This document shows, in pieces, positions 9,232 through 16,820 of a DNA stretch of 64,000 nt; positions within the stretch are counted from its first letter, which is position 1, and every line of letters begins with the position of its first letter. The stretch is taken from assembly GCA_036262095.1 (NCBI GenBank), contig DATAJQ010000054.1, positions 1 to 64,000 on the forward strand, given 5' to 3'. A program made the translations under genes and the position numbers. Under the pieces are notes generated by a model. It was not told the DNA's origin. It made no database searches and saw only the letters and a list, made by a program, of their open reading frames with translations. The DNA is from Terrimonas_A sp036262095 (GTDB lineage Bacteria > Bacteroidota > Bacteroidia > Chitinophagales > Chitinophagaceae).

Positions 9232-10005
9232 CTACTCCCCTTTTCTGAGGCTCATTGCATACGCATCGGGCAAGGGACTGTTTTCAATTGCTTCCGCAGC
9301 TTTCTCTATATCATAATCAAACCTGATGAACTCAACCTTGACAGAATCTCTTTCCAGGATACTGCTATTGTGGTCAATATAAAGAATTACATAACCACCT
9401 CTATTGTCCCCATCCTTTGGCTTGCCCACTGAACCGGTATTTATGGCATGGCGATAGCGCTGCATCCCCTCAGATACAAAAGACAGTGTTCTGTGATAAG
9501 GTTTATGTGTATGCCCAAAACACATGATATCTGCATCCGCGTCCTGCATGATCCTCAGAAGGCTTTTCTCATCCCTGTCTTCAAACAGGTATTCATTGTT
9601 TCGTCTGGGACTGCCATGCACCAGCAGGAGATTAAGTTTGTCATTATTCAATTGGAATTCCACTTTCAAATGTGCAGGCAGGCAACGCAGATATTGCCGT
9701 TCTTCTTCTTTTATGACCTGATTGGTGAAAGTAATAGAAATTGCACCATTGGTCTTTTCTTCAGCTGTTTTGTAGGCGCAACCACAATCATTGCCCGCCC
9801 TTCCAATACCAAAGTCATAATTACCTGCAATAGTAGGTATTCCACGTTTCCTGATCTCGTTGATCACCTCATTGGGCCAGATATTATAGCCGACCAGGTC
9901 GCCCAGGCAATAAATAGCATCAGGCTTTTGCACTTCTACGCTTTTAAAAAAAGCTTCGAGTGCGGGAAGGTTGGAATGGATATCACTGAATAATACAATC
10001 TTCAT
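9232..10005 (-). CDS. YfcE/MJ0936-type calcineurin-like phosphoesterase
   Basis: 257 aa from the ATG at 10003-10005, where the family begins (MKIVLFSDIHSN). An upstream in-frame start at 10068 would overlap arsM and lacks conserved sequence. All metal-binding blocks are present: SDIHSN, YCLGDLVGYN, AGNYD (GNHD block), LLVHGSPR and CFGHTHKPY. Proteins of this type hydrolyse small phosphodiesters or phosphomonoesters in the cytoplasm; the substrate is unknown. The gene is 10 bp downstream of arsM and is the third gene of the arsR operon, an uncommon partnership. Confidence 0.88.
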   Translation of the reverse strand: MKIVLFSDIHSNLPALEAFFKSVEVQKPDAIYCLGDLVGYNIWPNEVINEIRKRGIPTIAGNYDFGIGRAGNDCGCAYKTAEEKTNGAISITFTNQVIKEEERQYLRCLPAHLKVEFQLNNDKLNLLLVHGSPRRNNEYLFEDRDEKSLLRIMQDADADIMCFGHTHKPYHRTLSFVSEGMQRYRHAINTGSVGKPKDGDNRGGYVILYIDHNSSILERDSVKVEFIRFDYDIEKAAEAIENSPLPDAYAMSLRKGE

Positions 10006-10015
10006 AACTATATGA

Positions 10016-10858
10016 TCAGTTACAACAATCCGGTCCGCAGCAAGATTTTTCCAGAGGCTTCTGAGCATATACCGTTATGCTGAAAATGCCGGTATTGCTG
10101 TTCCTGAATTCCTTCAACTCATCTGTGCTCAGATAGTTCAACAAAATATCATCCGGAACAACGATCCTTTTTTCCTTTTGCACCGTAATATTCTCAAATC
10201 CGGTTTGTTTTATCAATTCAAGATAGGTTTCTTTCTGGATAGCACCGGAAACGCAACCTGCATACATTTCAGCCGCCTGTTGAATGTTTGCCGGCAAGTC
10301 TCCTTCCAGCACAATATCTGAAATACTGAAATGAGCACCGGGTTTCAATACTCTGAATATGTCTTTTAAAACCCCGGCTTTATTGGGGACAAGATTAAGC
10401 ACACAGTTACTGACGATCACATCCGCTGTATTGGCAGCAACAGGCATTTTTTCAATATCCCCTTCTCTGAACTCAACATTATGAAACCCCAGCTTTTCTG
10501 CATTGGCCCTTGCTTTTTCGATCATAGCTGGTGTAAAGTCAATACCGATCACTTTACCGGTCTCACCTGTTTCTGCCCTTGCAATAAAAGCATCATTGCC
10601 GGCTCCTGATCCCAGATCCACTACCACGTCGCCTTTCTTTATCTGAGCAAACTGCGTGGGAAGTCCGCAGCCAAGGCCGAGATCTGCATCAGCATTATAA
10701 CCCTCCATACCTTCGTAATCATCCGTCATGATATTGTATACTTCTGTTGAACAACCGCCTGCACCACAACAGGAAGATGTATTTTCGGCCTTATCCTGCA
10801 AAGCAATTTCGGTGTATTTCTGCTTTACCATCTCTTTGATTTGCTCCTGCGTTTCCAT
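10016..10858 (-). CDS. arsM: Arsenite S-adenosylmethionine methyltransferase
   Basis: 280 aa. The SAM-binding fold shows VVVDLGSGAGNDAF and IGIDFTPAMIEKA. Three cysteines typical of arsenite methyltransferases are present in GLGCGLP, SNCVLNL and AGCVSGA. Further cysteine clusters occur at SSCCGAGGC near the N-terminus and at the extreme C-terminus (SCCGPDCC), which probably help to bind As(III). The enzyme methylates arsenite to mono- and dimethyl forms that can volatilise or be exported. It follows arsR by 48 bp, a spacer that itself holds a second copy of the operator-like motif. Confidence 0.94.
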   Translation of the reverse strand: METQEQIKEMVKQKYTEIALQDKAENTSSCCGAGGCSTEVYNIMTDDYEGMEGYNADADLGLGCGLPTQFAQIKKGDVVVDLGSGAGNDAFIARAETGETGKVIGIDFTPAMIEKARANAEKLGFHNVEFREGDIEKMPVAANTADVIVSNCVLNLVPNKAGVLKDIFRVLKPGAHFSISDIVLEGDLPANIQQAAEMYAGCVSGAIQKETYLELIKQTGFENITVQKEKRIVVPDDILLNYLSTDELKEFRNSNTGIFSITVYAQKPLEKSCCGPDCCN

Positions 10859-10872
10859 TATTAAAAGTTTAA

Positions 10873-10890
10873 TTGTAATATTACGATCAA
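10873..10890. promoter_or_regulatory. Second ArsR-type operator copy, in front of arsM
   Basis: The 11-mer AATATTACGAT at 10877-10887 is identical to the one upstream of arsR (11246-11256) and sits in a GTAATATTAC palindrome. A site between arsR and arsM could allow separate repression of arsM. Binding by ArsR is inferred from the repetition at both places. Confidence 0.5.
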
Positions 10891-10906
10891 TGATTTCAAA
10901 AAAAAG

Positions 10907-11236
10907 TCAACAACATTGACTGTTTGCAACTTCCACAGAAAAGAAACTTTCCAGTGCTGACTTATACTGTTTCCACACTTTTGGATCAATGCAATAACAT
11001 ACACTGGTGCCTTCTATAGTCCCCTGGATAAGGCCGGCATTCTTCAACTCTTTTAAATGCTGGCTGATGGTGGCTTGTGCCAGGCCAAGTTCACCCACCA
11101 GGTCGCCACAGATACAAGCCTGCGATTTAACAAGGTGCTGAATAATAGCAATCCTTGCAGGATGAGCAAGCGCTTTCAACATTCCAGCCAGTTTGTTCTG
11201 CTTATCTGTGAATATCTCTGATTTTGTAATCCCCAT
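10907..11236 (-). CDS. arsR: ArsR/SmtB family metalloregulatory repressor
   Basis: 109 aa winged helix protein. It has the family core LKALAHPARIAIIQHL, a Cys-x-Cys in the recognition-helix region (QACICGDLV, the position of the classical ELCVCDL arsenic site), the DNA-reading segment LAQATISQHLKELKNAGLI, and a beta-wing with GTSVCYC. More cysteines (NSQCC) end the protein. As(III) or Sb(III) binding should release it from DNA. It is the first gene of the operon with arsM and the phosphoesterase, and operator-like palindromes lie before both arsR and arsM. Confidence 0.94.
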   Translation of the reverse strand: MGITKSEIFTDKQNKLAGMLKALAHPARIAIIQHLVKSQACICGDLVGELGLAQATISQHLKELKNAGLIQGTIEGTSVCYCIDPKVWKQYKSALESFFSVEVANSQCC

Positions 11237-11239
11237 TTC

Positions 11240-11257
11240 AATCGCAATATTACGATT
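11240..11257. promoter_or_regulatory. ArsR-type operator upstream of arsR
   Basis: AATCGCAATATTACGATT is an 18-bp palindrome with a single non-complementary pair. It shares the 11-mer AATATTACGAT with the spacer before arsM and overlaps the predicted -7 element, so a bound repressor would block RNA polymerase. Confidence 0.6.
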
Positions 11258-11275
11258 AATAGTTTATTTCCCAAA
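11244..11275 (-). promoter_or_regulatory. Bacteroidota-type promoter of arsR
   Basis: On the minus strand TTTG (plus-strand 11272-11275) is followed after exactly 19 bases by TAATATTGC (11244-11252), one mismatch from the consensus TAnnTTTGY. The -7 element lies within the ArsR palindrome. The start codon is about 8 bases downstream, so the transcript would be nearly leaderless. Confidence 0.55.
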
Positions 11276-11367
11276 CTTATTTTCCAGATTCCCGGGATAA
11301 GCTGAAATTTGGCATCAAAATATTTTCAGAATTAGTTGATAATTTGGATGATGAAATAACAGGAAGT

Positions 11368-12411
11368 ATGGTTAAACTGCTCAGTCACTCGCTCAGAAGG
11401 ACCATTATATATGCCGGACTTGTGCTGGCCTGCAGCATTCCAGCCTACTACCTCGGCATCAGCATGCTCTGGAAATATGAAATGAAAGAGCATGATGTCA
11501 TCTTAACTCCTGCGGCCGGCCGGGAAGACAGCTTTCTGATCATTGGCGCCGTTACAATTCTAACCATTTCATTTTTTGCGCTTTTGCTCGGAGGCCTTAT
11601 TCTTTTAAACAGAAGAATATCCAGGCAAATGTGGCAACCCTTTTACCGCAGCCTGGATAAGATCAGGAATTTTGACCTGAACCAACCTGATCATATCAGC
11701 TTTGAGAAAACCGATATTACAGAATTTACCGAACTGAATCAAAGCTTGCAAAAACTGATCGATGCCAATATATCCGTGTACAATCAGCAAAAAGAATTTG
11801 CCGACAATGCCTCTCATGAACTACAAACGCCTCTGGCCATTGTACAATCGAAACTGGAATTGCTCTCGCAAAACAGTTCTCTCACCGATGAGCAATACCA
11901 TATTATTGAAGATGCGCTGACCGCACTTGCAAGGGCCGGGCGGATCAACAAAAATCTTTTGCTGCTGACCAAGATTGAAAACAGCCAGTTCATGGAAAAG
12001 GAAAAAATCGATCTTTCTATTTTGCTGGAGCAGAGCGCCTCTTTATTCGCCCCTTTCTCAGAAGAAAAACACCTGGAATGGAAAACAGATATCCGTCCGG
12101 GCGTTGAGGTTGAAGGCAATAAAACATTAATTGAGATATTGCTGAACAATCTAATGACCAATGCCATCCGCCATAGTCCGCAAAATGGTAAGATAAACCT
12201 GCATCTTTCACTTGATCAGCTGGTAGTAAGTAATGAAGGCAGCGATTCGCTCAGGACCGACCAGTTATTCAAACGGTTTGCCTCCGCTTCCACAGCGTCT
12301 GCCGGCACTGGTCTTGGTCTCGCCCTGGTGAAGCAGATATGCAACCGCTACAACTGGAAGATCACTTATATGTTTGAGAACAACCATCATGTTTTTACTG
12401 TAAACTTTTGA
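11368..12411 (+). CDS. Orphan membrane sensor histidine kinase
   Basis: 347 aa from the ATG at 11368, preceded by an AGGAAG purine stretch; a TTG at 11344 in frame is less likely. Two membrane helices (IIYAGLVLACSIPAYYLGI and AVTILTISFFALLLGGLILL) bracket a short periplasmic loop, so there is no sizeable sensor domain. HisKA has the phosphoacceptor His in DNASHELQTPLAI; HATPase_c shows LLNNLMTNAIRHS and AGTGLGLALVKQI. This resembles the QseC/CusS-like kinases of Bacteroidota that normally follow an OmpR-type regulator gene. No response regulator is adjacent: arsR lies upstream on the other strand and a barrel receptor follows 88 bp downstream. Confidence 0.9.
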   Translation: MVKLLSHSLRRTIIYAGLVLACSIPAYYLGISMLWKYEMKEHDVILTPAAGREDSFLIIGAVTILTISFFALLLGGLILLNRRISRQMWQPFYRSLDKIRNFDLNQPDHISFEKTDITEFTELNQSLQKLIDANISVYNQQKEFADNASHELQTPLAIVQSKLELLSQNSSLTDEQYHIIEDALTALARAGRINKNLLLLTKIENSQFMEKEKIDLSILLEQSASLFAPFSEEKHLEWKTDIRPGVEVEGNKTLIEILLNNLMTNAIRHSPQNGKINLHLSLDQLVVSNEGSDSLRTDQLFKRFASASTASAGTGLGLALVKQICNRYNWKITYMFENNHHVFTVNF

Positions 12412-12499
12412 AGTAACGACTCCCTGTTGCATACCCGCCCGGGAAATTCAGTTTTTCTTCCAAATCCCCTCCCATTTTTGCGAAGCATAAAACTGATAA

Positions 12500-14908
12500 A
12501 TGAAATACCTGTTCTCAATACTTTCATTTCTGTATCTCTATTCAACAGCAGCAGCCCAGCCTGGCAAAGCCACTCTTTCCGGCTCTTTGCGTGATGCCGG
12601 TTCAAAGTCGCCTTTATCATTTGCAAACATTACATTGAAAGCCGCTGCAGACAGCGCTTTTACTGCAGGCACCATTTCCGGTGAAGACGGCCGGTTTTCC
12701 CTTCCCGATATCAAGAGCGGCAATTATGTATTGATCGTTTCCATCACAGGATATCTCTCAAAAACACAGCCTGTACTGATCGGGCAGTTAAGTAATTTCC
12801 TGGATCTAGGTAATATAGAACTGGAACAAGACAGCCGTACATTGAGCGAAGTGACAGTATCGGGCAAACAGGAAACCATTTCTTCCCAAATGGATAAAAA
12901 AACTTTTACAGTCGCCGGCAATATCAGCCAGGCCGGAGGGTCTGTACTGGAAGCAATGAAAAACCTGCCAGGCATAACTGCAGGGCAGGATGGAAAAGTA
13001 TTGCTTCGCGGCAGTGATAAGGTTATGATATTGATAGATGGTAAACAAACCGCACTGACCGGTTTTGGCGGTCAAAGCGGGTTGGACAATATTCCTGCTT
13101 CCGCTATTGAAAAGATCGAGATCATCAACAACCCTTCTTCCAGATATGATGCAGCAGGTAATGCAGGCATCATTAATATCATTTATAAAAAAGAAAAGAA
13201 ACAGGGCTTTAATGGAAAGATCGGGCTCGCAGGAGGAGCAGGTGCATTATGGATAAAAAAAGAAAATTATCCCGGTATCCGTCCTCAATATCATATAACA
13301 CCAAAAATCAATCCCTCGCTCTCACTGAATTACCGGAAAGATAAAGTCAATCTCTTTTTCCAGGGAGATAACCTATACACAAAAACACTGAATAAAAATG
13401 AGTTTGTCGACCGGTTTTACGACAACGGCGACACAGTAAAACAGCAAACCAAAAGAAACAGGACAACTAATATCGTTACAACCAAATTAGGCATGGACTG
13501 GTTTGTCGATGCCAGCAATACGTTTACTGTTTCAGGTTTATTTTCCAGCGAAAAGATCCTGGACCGTGGCGATGAACCTTTTTTTAACGGCGATTTTTCA
13601 CAAAGACTCCGGCTCTGGCAATTCCTGGAAGATGAGTTGAAGACCACTGCTACCGCTTCGGCAAGCTGGCAACATCGTTTTAAGCAACCAGGAAGATTAT
13701 TAAGTGCAGGGATTAATTACACCTTTCACCGGGAAGATGAAAAATACTTTTTTACGAATTTCATGCCTTCCTATACAGGATTGGATTCATTTAAGCTGCT
13801 TTCCGATGAACATGTAACTGATCTCACTGTCGATTATGTCCATCCGCTGAAACAAGGTCGTTTTGAAGCAGGCTTGAAATTCAGAAGGCGTTATATCCCA
13901 GTCAACATGCAATTCAAACCCGGCGTGCACTCCCCGCTTGATTCAGCAGCCGGCGGATATGCCAGTTATGGAGAAACCATTCCGGCAGCTTACGGAAACT
14001 ATATCTACGAAAATGAAAAGCTGGAACTAGAAGCAGGCTTGCGTGTTGAATATGTGAACCTGGATTATTACGTCAATCCCAATCATCCAGTTTATAAAAG
14101 TGACGGCTACCACTATTTCCAACCCTTCCCCAATCTCCGTATAGCTTACAAGATCAATGACCGGAATAAATTATCATTCTTCTATAACCGCCGTGTAGAC
14201 CGGCCGAATGAGGTGGATATCCGCATCTTTCCAAAATATGACGACGCAGAGATCATTAAAGTGGGAAATCCTGCGCTCCGCCCCCAGTTCACCAATAATT
14301 ATGAATTGGGGTACAGAACAGGCTGGAATAGTGGTTATCTTTTTTCATCCGTTTACCATAAACGAATGAAAGGAACAATCACCCGGATAGGATCAGTAGT
14401 GCCTGGCAGCGATCTTATCTATAATATTTTCCAGAATGCAGGCAAGAGCTATAGTACAGGTATTGAACTATTGCTCTCACAAAACATAGATCGCTGGCTT
14501 ACGCTGAATATTAACATGAACGGCTACCAAAACATTATTGATTCGTTCTCTGTACTGAATAAATACCCATCAGAAAACTTATTTACAGCAGCAAAAGAGG
14601 ATATATTTTCCGGCAATATCAAATTCAATGCGTTGCTTCATTTTGCAAACAAAATAGAAGGCCAGTTCACAGCTATTTACCAGGCACCTGATCTTGTGCC
14701 CCAGGGTAAAACCTATTCCCGTTTCTCCATTGATCTTGGCCTGAAGAAAAGCATTCAGAAAGGCAATGGTGAAATATTTATAAATGCAACAGATGTGGCC
14801 AATACAATGAGGTTGAAAAAAGAAGTAAATGGAAATGGCTTCCGCTACATCAGCTCAGATTATTATGAAACTCAGGTAGTCAGGCTGGGATATAATTATA
14901 AGTTTTAG
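12500..14908 (+). CDS. Outer-membrane beta-barrel family protein (TonB-receptor-like, OMP_b-brl_3 type)
   Basis: 802 aa. Signal peptide (MKYLFSILSFLYLYSTAAAQ), then a CarboxypepD_reg-like domain (about 25-115, with SGSLRDAGSKSPLSFANITL), a plug-like domain with KNLPGITAGQDGKVLLRG and IDGKQTAL, the segment IEIINNPSSRYDAAGNAGII, and a large beta-barrel with many aromatic strands ending in VRLGYNYKF. Members are TonB-dependent receptors of unknown ligand that occur without a SusD partner and often beside regulatory kinases. The orphan kinase just upstream on the same strand is its only linked neighbour. Confidence 0.9.
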   Translation: MKYLFSILSFLYLYSTAAAQPGKATLSGSLRDAGSKSPLSFANITLKAAADSAFTAGTISGEDGRFSLPDIKSGNYVLIVSITGYLSKTQPVLIGQLSNFLDLGNIELEQDSRTLSEVTVSGKQETISSQMDKKTFTVAGNISQAGGSVLEAMKNLPGITAGQDGKVLLRGSDKVMILIDGKQTALTGFGGQSGLDNIPASAIEKIEIINNPSSRYDAAGNAGIINIIYKKEKKQGFNGKIGLAGGAGALWIKKENYPGIRPQYHITPKINPSLSLNYRKDKVNLFFQGDNLYTKTLNKNEFVDRFYDNGDTVKQQTKRNRTTNIVTTKLGMDWFVDASNTFTVSGLFSSEKILDRGDEPFFNGDFSQRLRLWQFLEDELKTTATASASWQHRFKQPGRLLSAGINYTFHREDEKYFFTNFMPSYTGLDSFKLLSDEHVTDLTVDYVHPLKQGRFEAGLKFRRRYIPVNMQFKPGVHSPLDSAAGGYASYGETIPAAYGNYIYENEKLELEAGLRVEYVNLDYYVNPNHPVYKSDGYHYFQPFPNLRIAYKINDRNKLSFFYNRRVDRPNEVDIRIFPKYDDAEIIKVGNPALRPQFTNNYELGYRTGWNSGYLFSSVYHKRMKGTITRIGSVVPGSDLIYNIFQNAGKSYSTGIELLLSQNIDRWLTLNINMNGYQNIIDSFSVLNKYPSENLFTAAKEDIFSGNIKFNALLHFANKIEGQFTAIYQAPDLVPQGKTYSRFSIDLGLKKSIQKGNGEIFINATDVANTMRLKKEVNGNGFRYISSDYYETQVVRLGYNYKF

Positions 14909-14927
14909 TCAGGCGCATCCCGGCAAA

Positions 14928-15917
14928 CTAAACTTTATTAATAAGTTGGGCTTCCATAAACAGTTGGGTACTTTTTTGCCGCCTGGCAATATTCTTCAGT
15001 AGTATGTCCAGGGCAGCTGCTCCTATTTGATGCAATGGTTGTTGAATATAACTTATTGGCATCGGGAGGAAATCAAATATCTCTGTTTTATCGAAGCTTG
15101 CAATTCCTATATCAACCTGTTGTGCATTCAGGTACCGAAGTCCTGGTAAAACTGTTTTATTGGAAATAAAAAGGATAGCATCAACGGGCTGGCTGAGCGA
15201 TAATAAACCGGCAACAGCAAGAGGAACTTCCTCTTCTTCTTTAGACAGCGTGACCTTTTTAAGCAGTTTGGCACCCATTTTTATACCGGCTTCTTTCAAA
15301 GCGGTTTTATATCCTTCCTCCCTGTCCTGAAGGTGTATCAAACTGGTATTATACGAAATCATTCCGATCCTCCTCTTTCCTTGTTTTATGAGCATGTTCA
15401 CAGCACTTTTAGCTGCTTCATGATTGTCAATGCAAACACTGTTGACCGGAAGCTCAGGAAAATACCTGTCCACCAACACAAAAGGGACCTTTCTTTTATG
15501 AAGTGATTTTATTAATTTATCAGCACCCTCTGGCGGTAAAACGACTAATCCATCCACCTGTCGGTTGATAAATGTATCAACCAACAACTCACATTTATCA
15601 ATTCTTTCATCGGAGCTTCCAAAGATCACAGTATAACCATGGCTGTATGCTTCATCTTCAATGATACGGGCCAGTCCGGATGAATAGGGATTGGATATAT
15701 CAGCTACGATCAATCCGATAGTATTGGTCTTATTTATTTTAAGGCTTTTGGCTACCTGGTTTGGTTGATAATGCAGGCTGGCAGCTACTTTCTTTATTTT
15801 CCTGGCCACTTCCTCCCCGATCCTTCCCTGCATCCGGTTGTTCAATACGTATGAAACCAGTGCGGTGGACACACCCACTTTTTGTGCGATATCTTTTAAT
15901 GAAATCCTCTTTTTCAT
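14928..15917 (-). CDS. LacI/PurR family transcriptional regulator
   Basis: 329 aa. The N-terminal LacI headpiece is clear (ISLKDIAQKVGVSTALVSYVLN, hinge-helix region HYQPNQVAKSL), followed by the periplasmic-binding-protein-like sensor domain (TIGLIVADISNPYSSGLARI, VDGLVVLPPEG, GMISYN, DREEGYKTAL, IASFDKTEIFDFLPMPI and IQQPLHQIGAAAL). It represses or activates genes in response to a small ligand, often a sugar. A 10-bp palindrome lies about 100 bp upstream of its start, in front of the divergent gene at 16074, which makes that gene the likely target. Confidence 0.95.
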   Translation of the reverse strand: MKKRISLKDIAQKVGVSTALVSYVLNNRMQGRIGEEVARKIKKVAASLHYQPNQVAKSLKINKTNTIGLIVADISNPYSSGLARIIEDEAYSHGYTVIFGSSDERIDKCELLVDTFINRQVDGLVVLPPEGADKLIKSLHKRKVPFVLVDRYFPELPVNSVCIDNHEAAKSAVNMLIKQGKRRIGMISYNTSLIHLQDREEGYKTALKEAGIKMGAKLLKKVTLSKEEEEVPLAVAGLLSLSQPVDAILFISNKTVLPGLRYLNAQQVDIGIASFDKTEIFDFLPMPISYIQQPLHQIGAAALDILLKNIARRQKSTQLFMEAQLINKV

Positions 15918-16017
15918 AACATCAGGCTGTTTTCAAAGATACTCTAAAACGAAAGCAGATTACTGAGAATCAATATTAAACGGAGATATTTCCGAAAAAG
16001 TATGTTAATTGTTTAAT

Positions 16018-16043
16018 CGTTTAAACGTAATTTCTTACCTTCG
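16018..16043 (+). promoter_or_regulatory. LacI-type operator next to a -7-like element
   Basis: CGTTTAAACG (16018-16027) is a perfect palindrome with the central-CG, A/T-rich look of LacI-family operators. The element TACCTTCG (16036-16043), one base from TAnnTTTG, follows at once. The site therefore overlaps the probable promoter of the gene at 16074. Confidence 0.5.
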
Positions 16044-16073
16044 TGTACTGAACACACAATAATCCGGATGATC

Positions 16074-16364
16074 ATGAAAACTTTTACATCCATCGCTGTT
16101 ATTGAATGCAGCCATTCAGCTTCTTCGTTGTGGAAATCTGCAACAAGCCCAGTGAACGGCGGCAACCTGAAAAAAGTTCTGCCAAAAGGATCTTTTACAC
16201 GCAATCTCTCCAAACAATTTCCTGAGGCAGAGATTGTCAGCAATAGCAACGATATATTGAACGACGAATCAATTGACCTTGTAATCCTGGCCGATCCGGC
16301 CAGCAGTGACCTCGGAATAGCGGCAGCAGCACTTGAAGCGGGAAAAAGCGTACGGATACTTTAA
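16074..16364 (+). CDS. Small protein resembling half of a Gfo/Idh/MocA NAD-binding domain
   Basis: 96 aa from the ATG at 16074 (another in-frame ATG is at 16068). The C-terminal half, FPEAEIVSNSNDILNDESID followed by LVILADPASSDLGIAAAALE and AGKSV, matches the middle of a Gfo/Idh/MocA oxidoreductase Rossmann domain, where family members read ATPxxxHxxLAxAALEAGKHV. It stops where that family would continue with the EKP motif and catalytic domain, and the usual glycine-rich GxGxxG loop near the N-terminus is missing. It cannot be a complete dehydrogenase. It may be a remnant or a small binding or regulatory protein under LacI control. A clear terminator follows. Confidence 0.55.
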   Translation: MKTFTSIAVIECSHSASSLWKSATSPVNGGNLKKVLPKGSFTRNLSKQFPEAEIVSNSNDILNDESIDLVILADPASSDLGIAAAALEAGKSVRIL

Positions 16365-16433
16365 AGACGATATGAAAATTCAGATCAGGAGTTCATCAAA
16401 GGACACTGATTTGATACTTATGAAAACAACGAT

Positions 16434-16463
16434 TGCCTGCTTTTACAAGCAGGCATTTTTTTT
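16434..16463 (+). terminator. Rho-independent terminator
   Basis: TGCCTGCTT (16434-16442) and AAGCAGGCA (16447-16455) form a perfect 9-bp stem with a 4-base loop, followed by eight T. It ends the transcript of the gene at 16074. A 15-codon reading frame beginning ATGAAAACAACG runs through the hairpin and stops just after it. Confidence 0.85.
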
Positions 16464-16543
16464 ATAAAAAACAGCACACATAAATCAATAACAGAAAGAT
16501 CATTCATCAAACAATTATCATTCTTATGTTAAACTATAGCAAC

Positions 16544-16771
16544 ATGAAAACAACAAATCTTATTTTAACAACCTGGCTGAAAGCATTCAGGCCTTTTACG
16601 GGAGATTCAATCCCTGCAAAGCATAGTATTATTGTAAAAAAGTCAACTGCAGTAAAACAGCAAGCTAAAGAAGACAAGGACACCAGTAAAAAAGAATTTC
16701 AAAGAAAAGCGCATATCGGGAATTTCTTTGCTGGAGCTCATTGCGTTTTTGATCCGAGATTAATTCGTTAA
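16544..16771 (+). CDS. Small basic hypothetical protein
   Basis: 75 aa from the ATG at 16544; an ATG at 16526 would add six residues. The sequence begins MKTTNLILTTWLKAFRPF, with a short amphipathic start, and continues with a lysine-rich middle and the tail NFFAGAHCVFDPRLIR. No known family is recognised. Its first codons (ATGAAAACAAC) repeat the start of the short reading frame at the preceding terminator, and it lies between two hairpins that share the TGCCTGC stem. Coding status is uncertain; it could be a small regulatory or secreted peptide. Confidence 0.4.
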   Translation: MKTTNLILTTWLKAFRPFTGDSIPAKHSIIVKKSTAVKQQAKEDKDTSKKEFQRKAHIGNFFAGAHCVFDPRLIR

Positions 16772-16782
16772 AGGTATATAAC

Positions 16783-16802
16783 TGCCTGCGGCATCGCAGG
16801 CA
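16783..16802. terminator. Hairpin between convergent genes, terminator-like
   Basis: TGCCTGCG and CGCAGGCA form a perfect 8-bp GC-rich stem with a GCAT loop, between the small gene at 16544 and the convergent protease gene. There is no strong T-run on either side. The stem begins with the same TGCCTGC as the terminator at 16434. Confidence 0.5.
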
Positions 16803-16820
16803 ATAAACAGGGTAGCGAAT

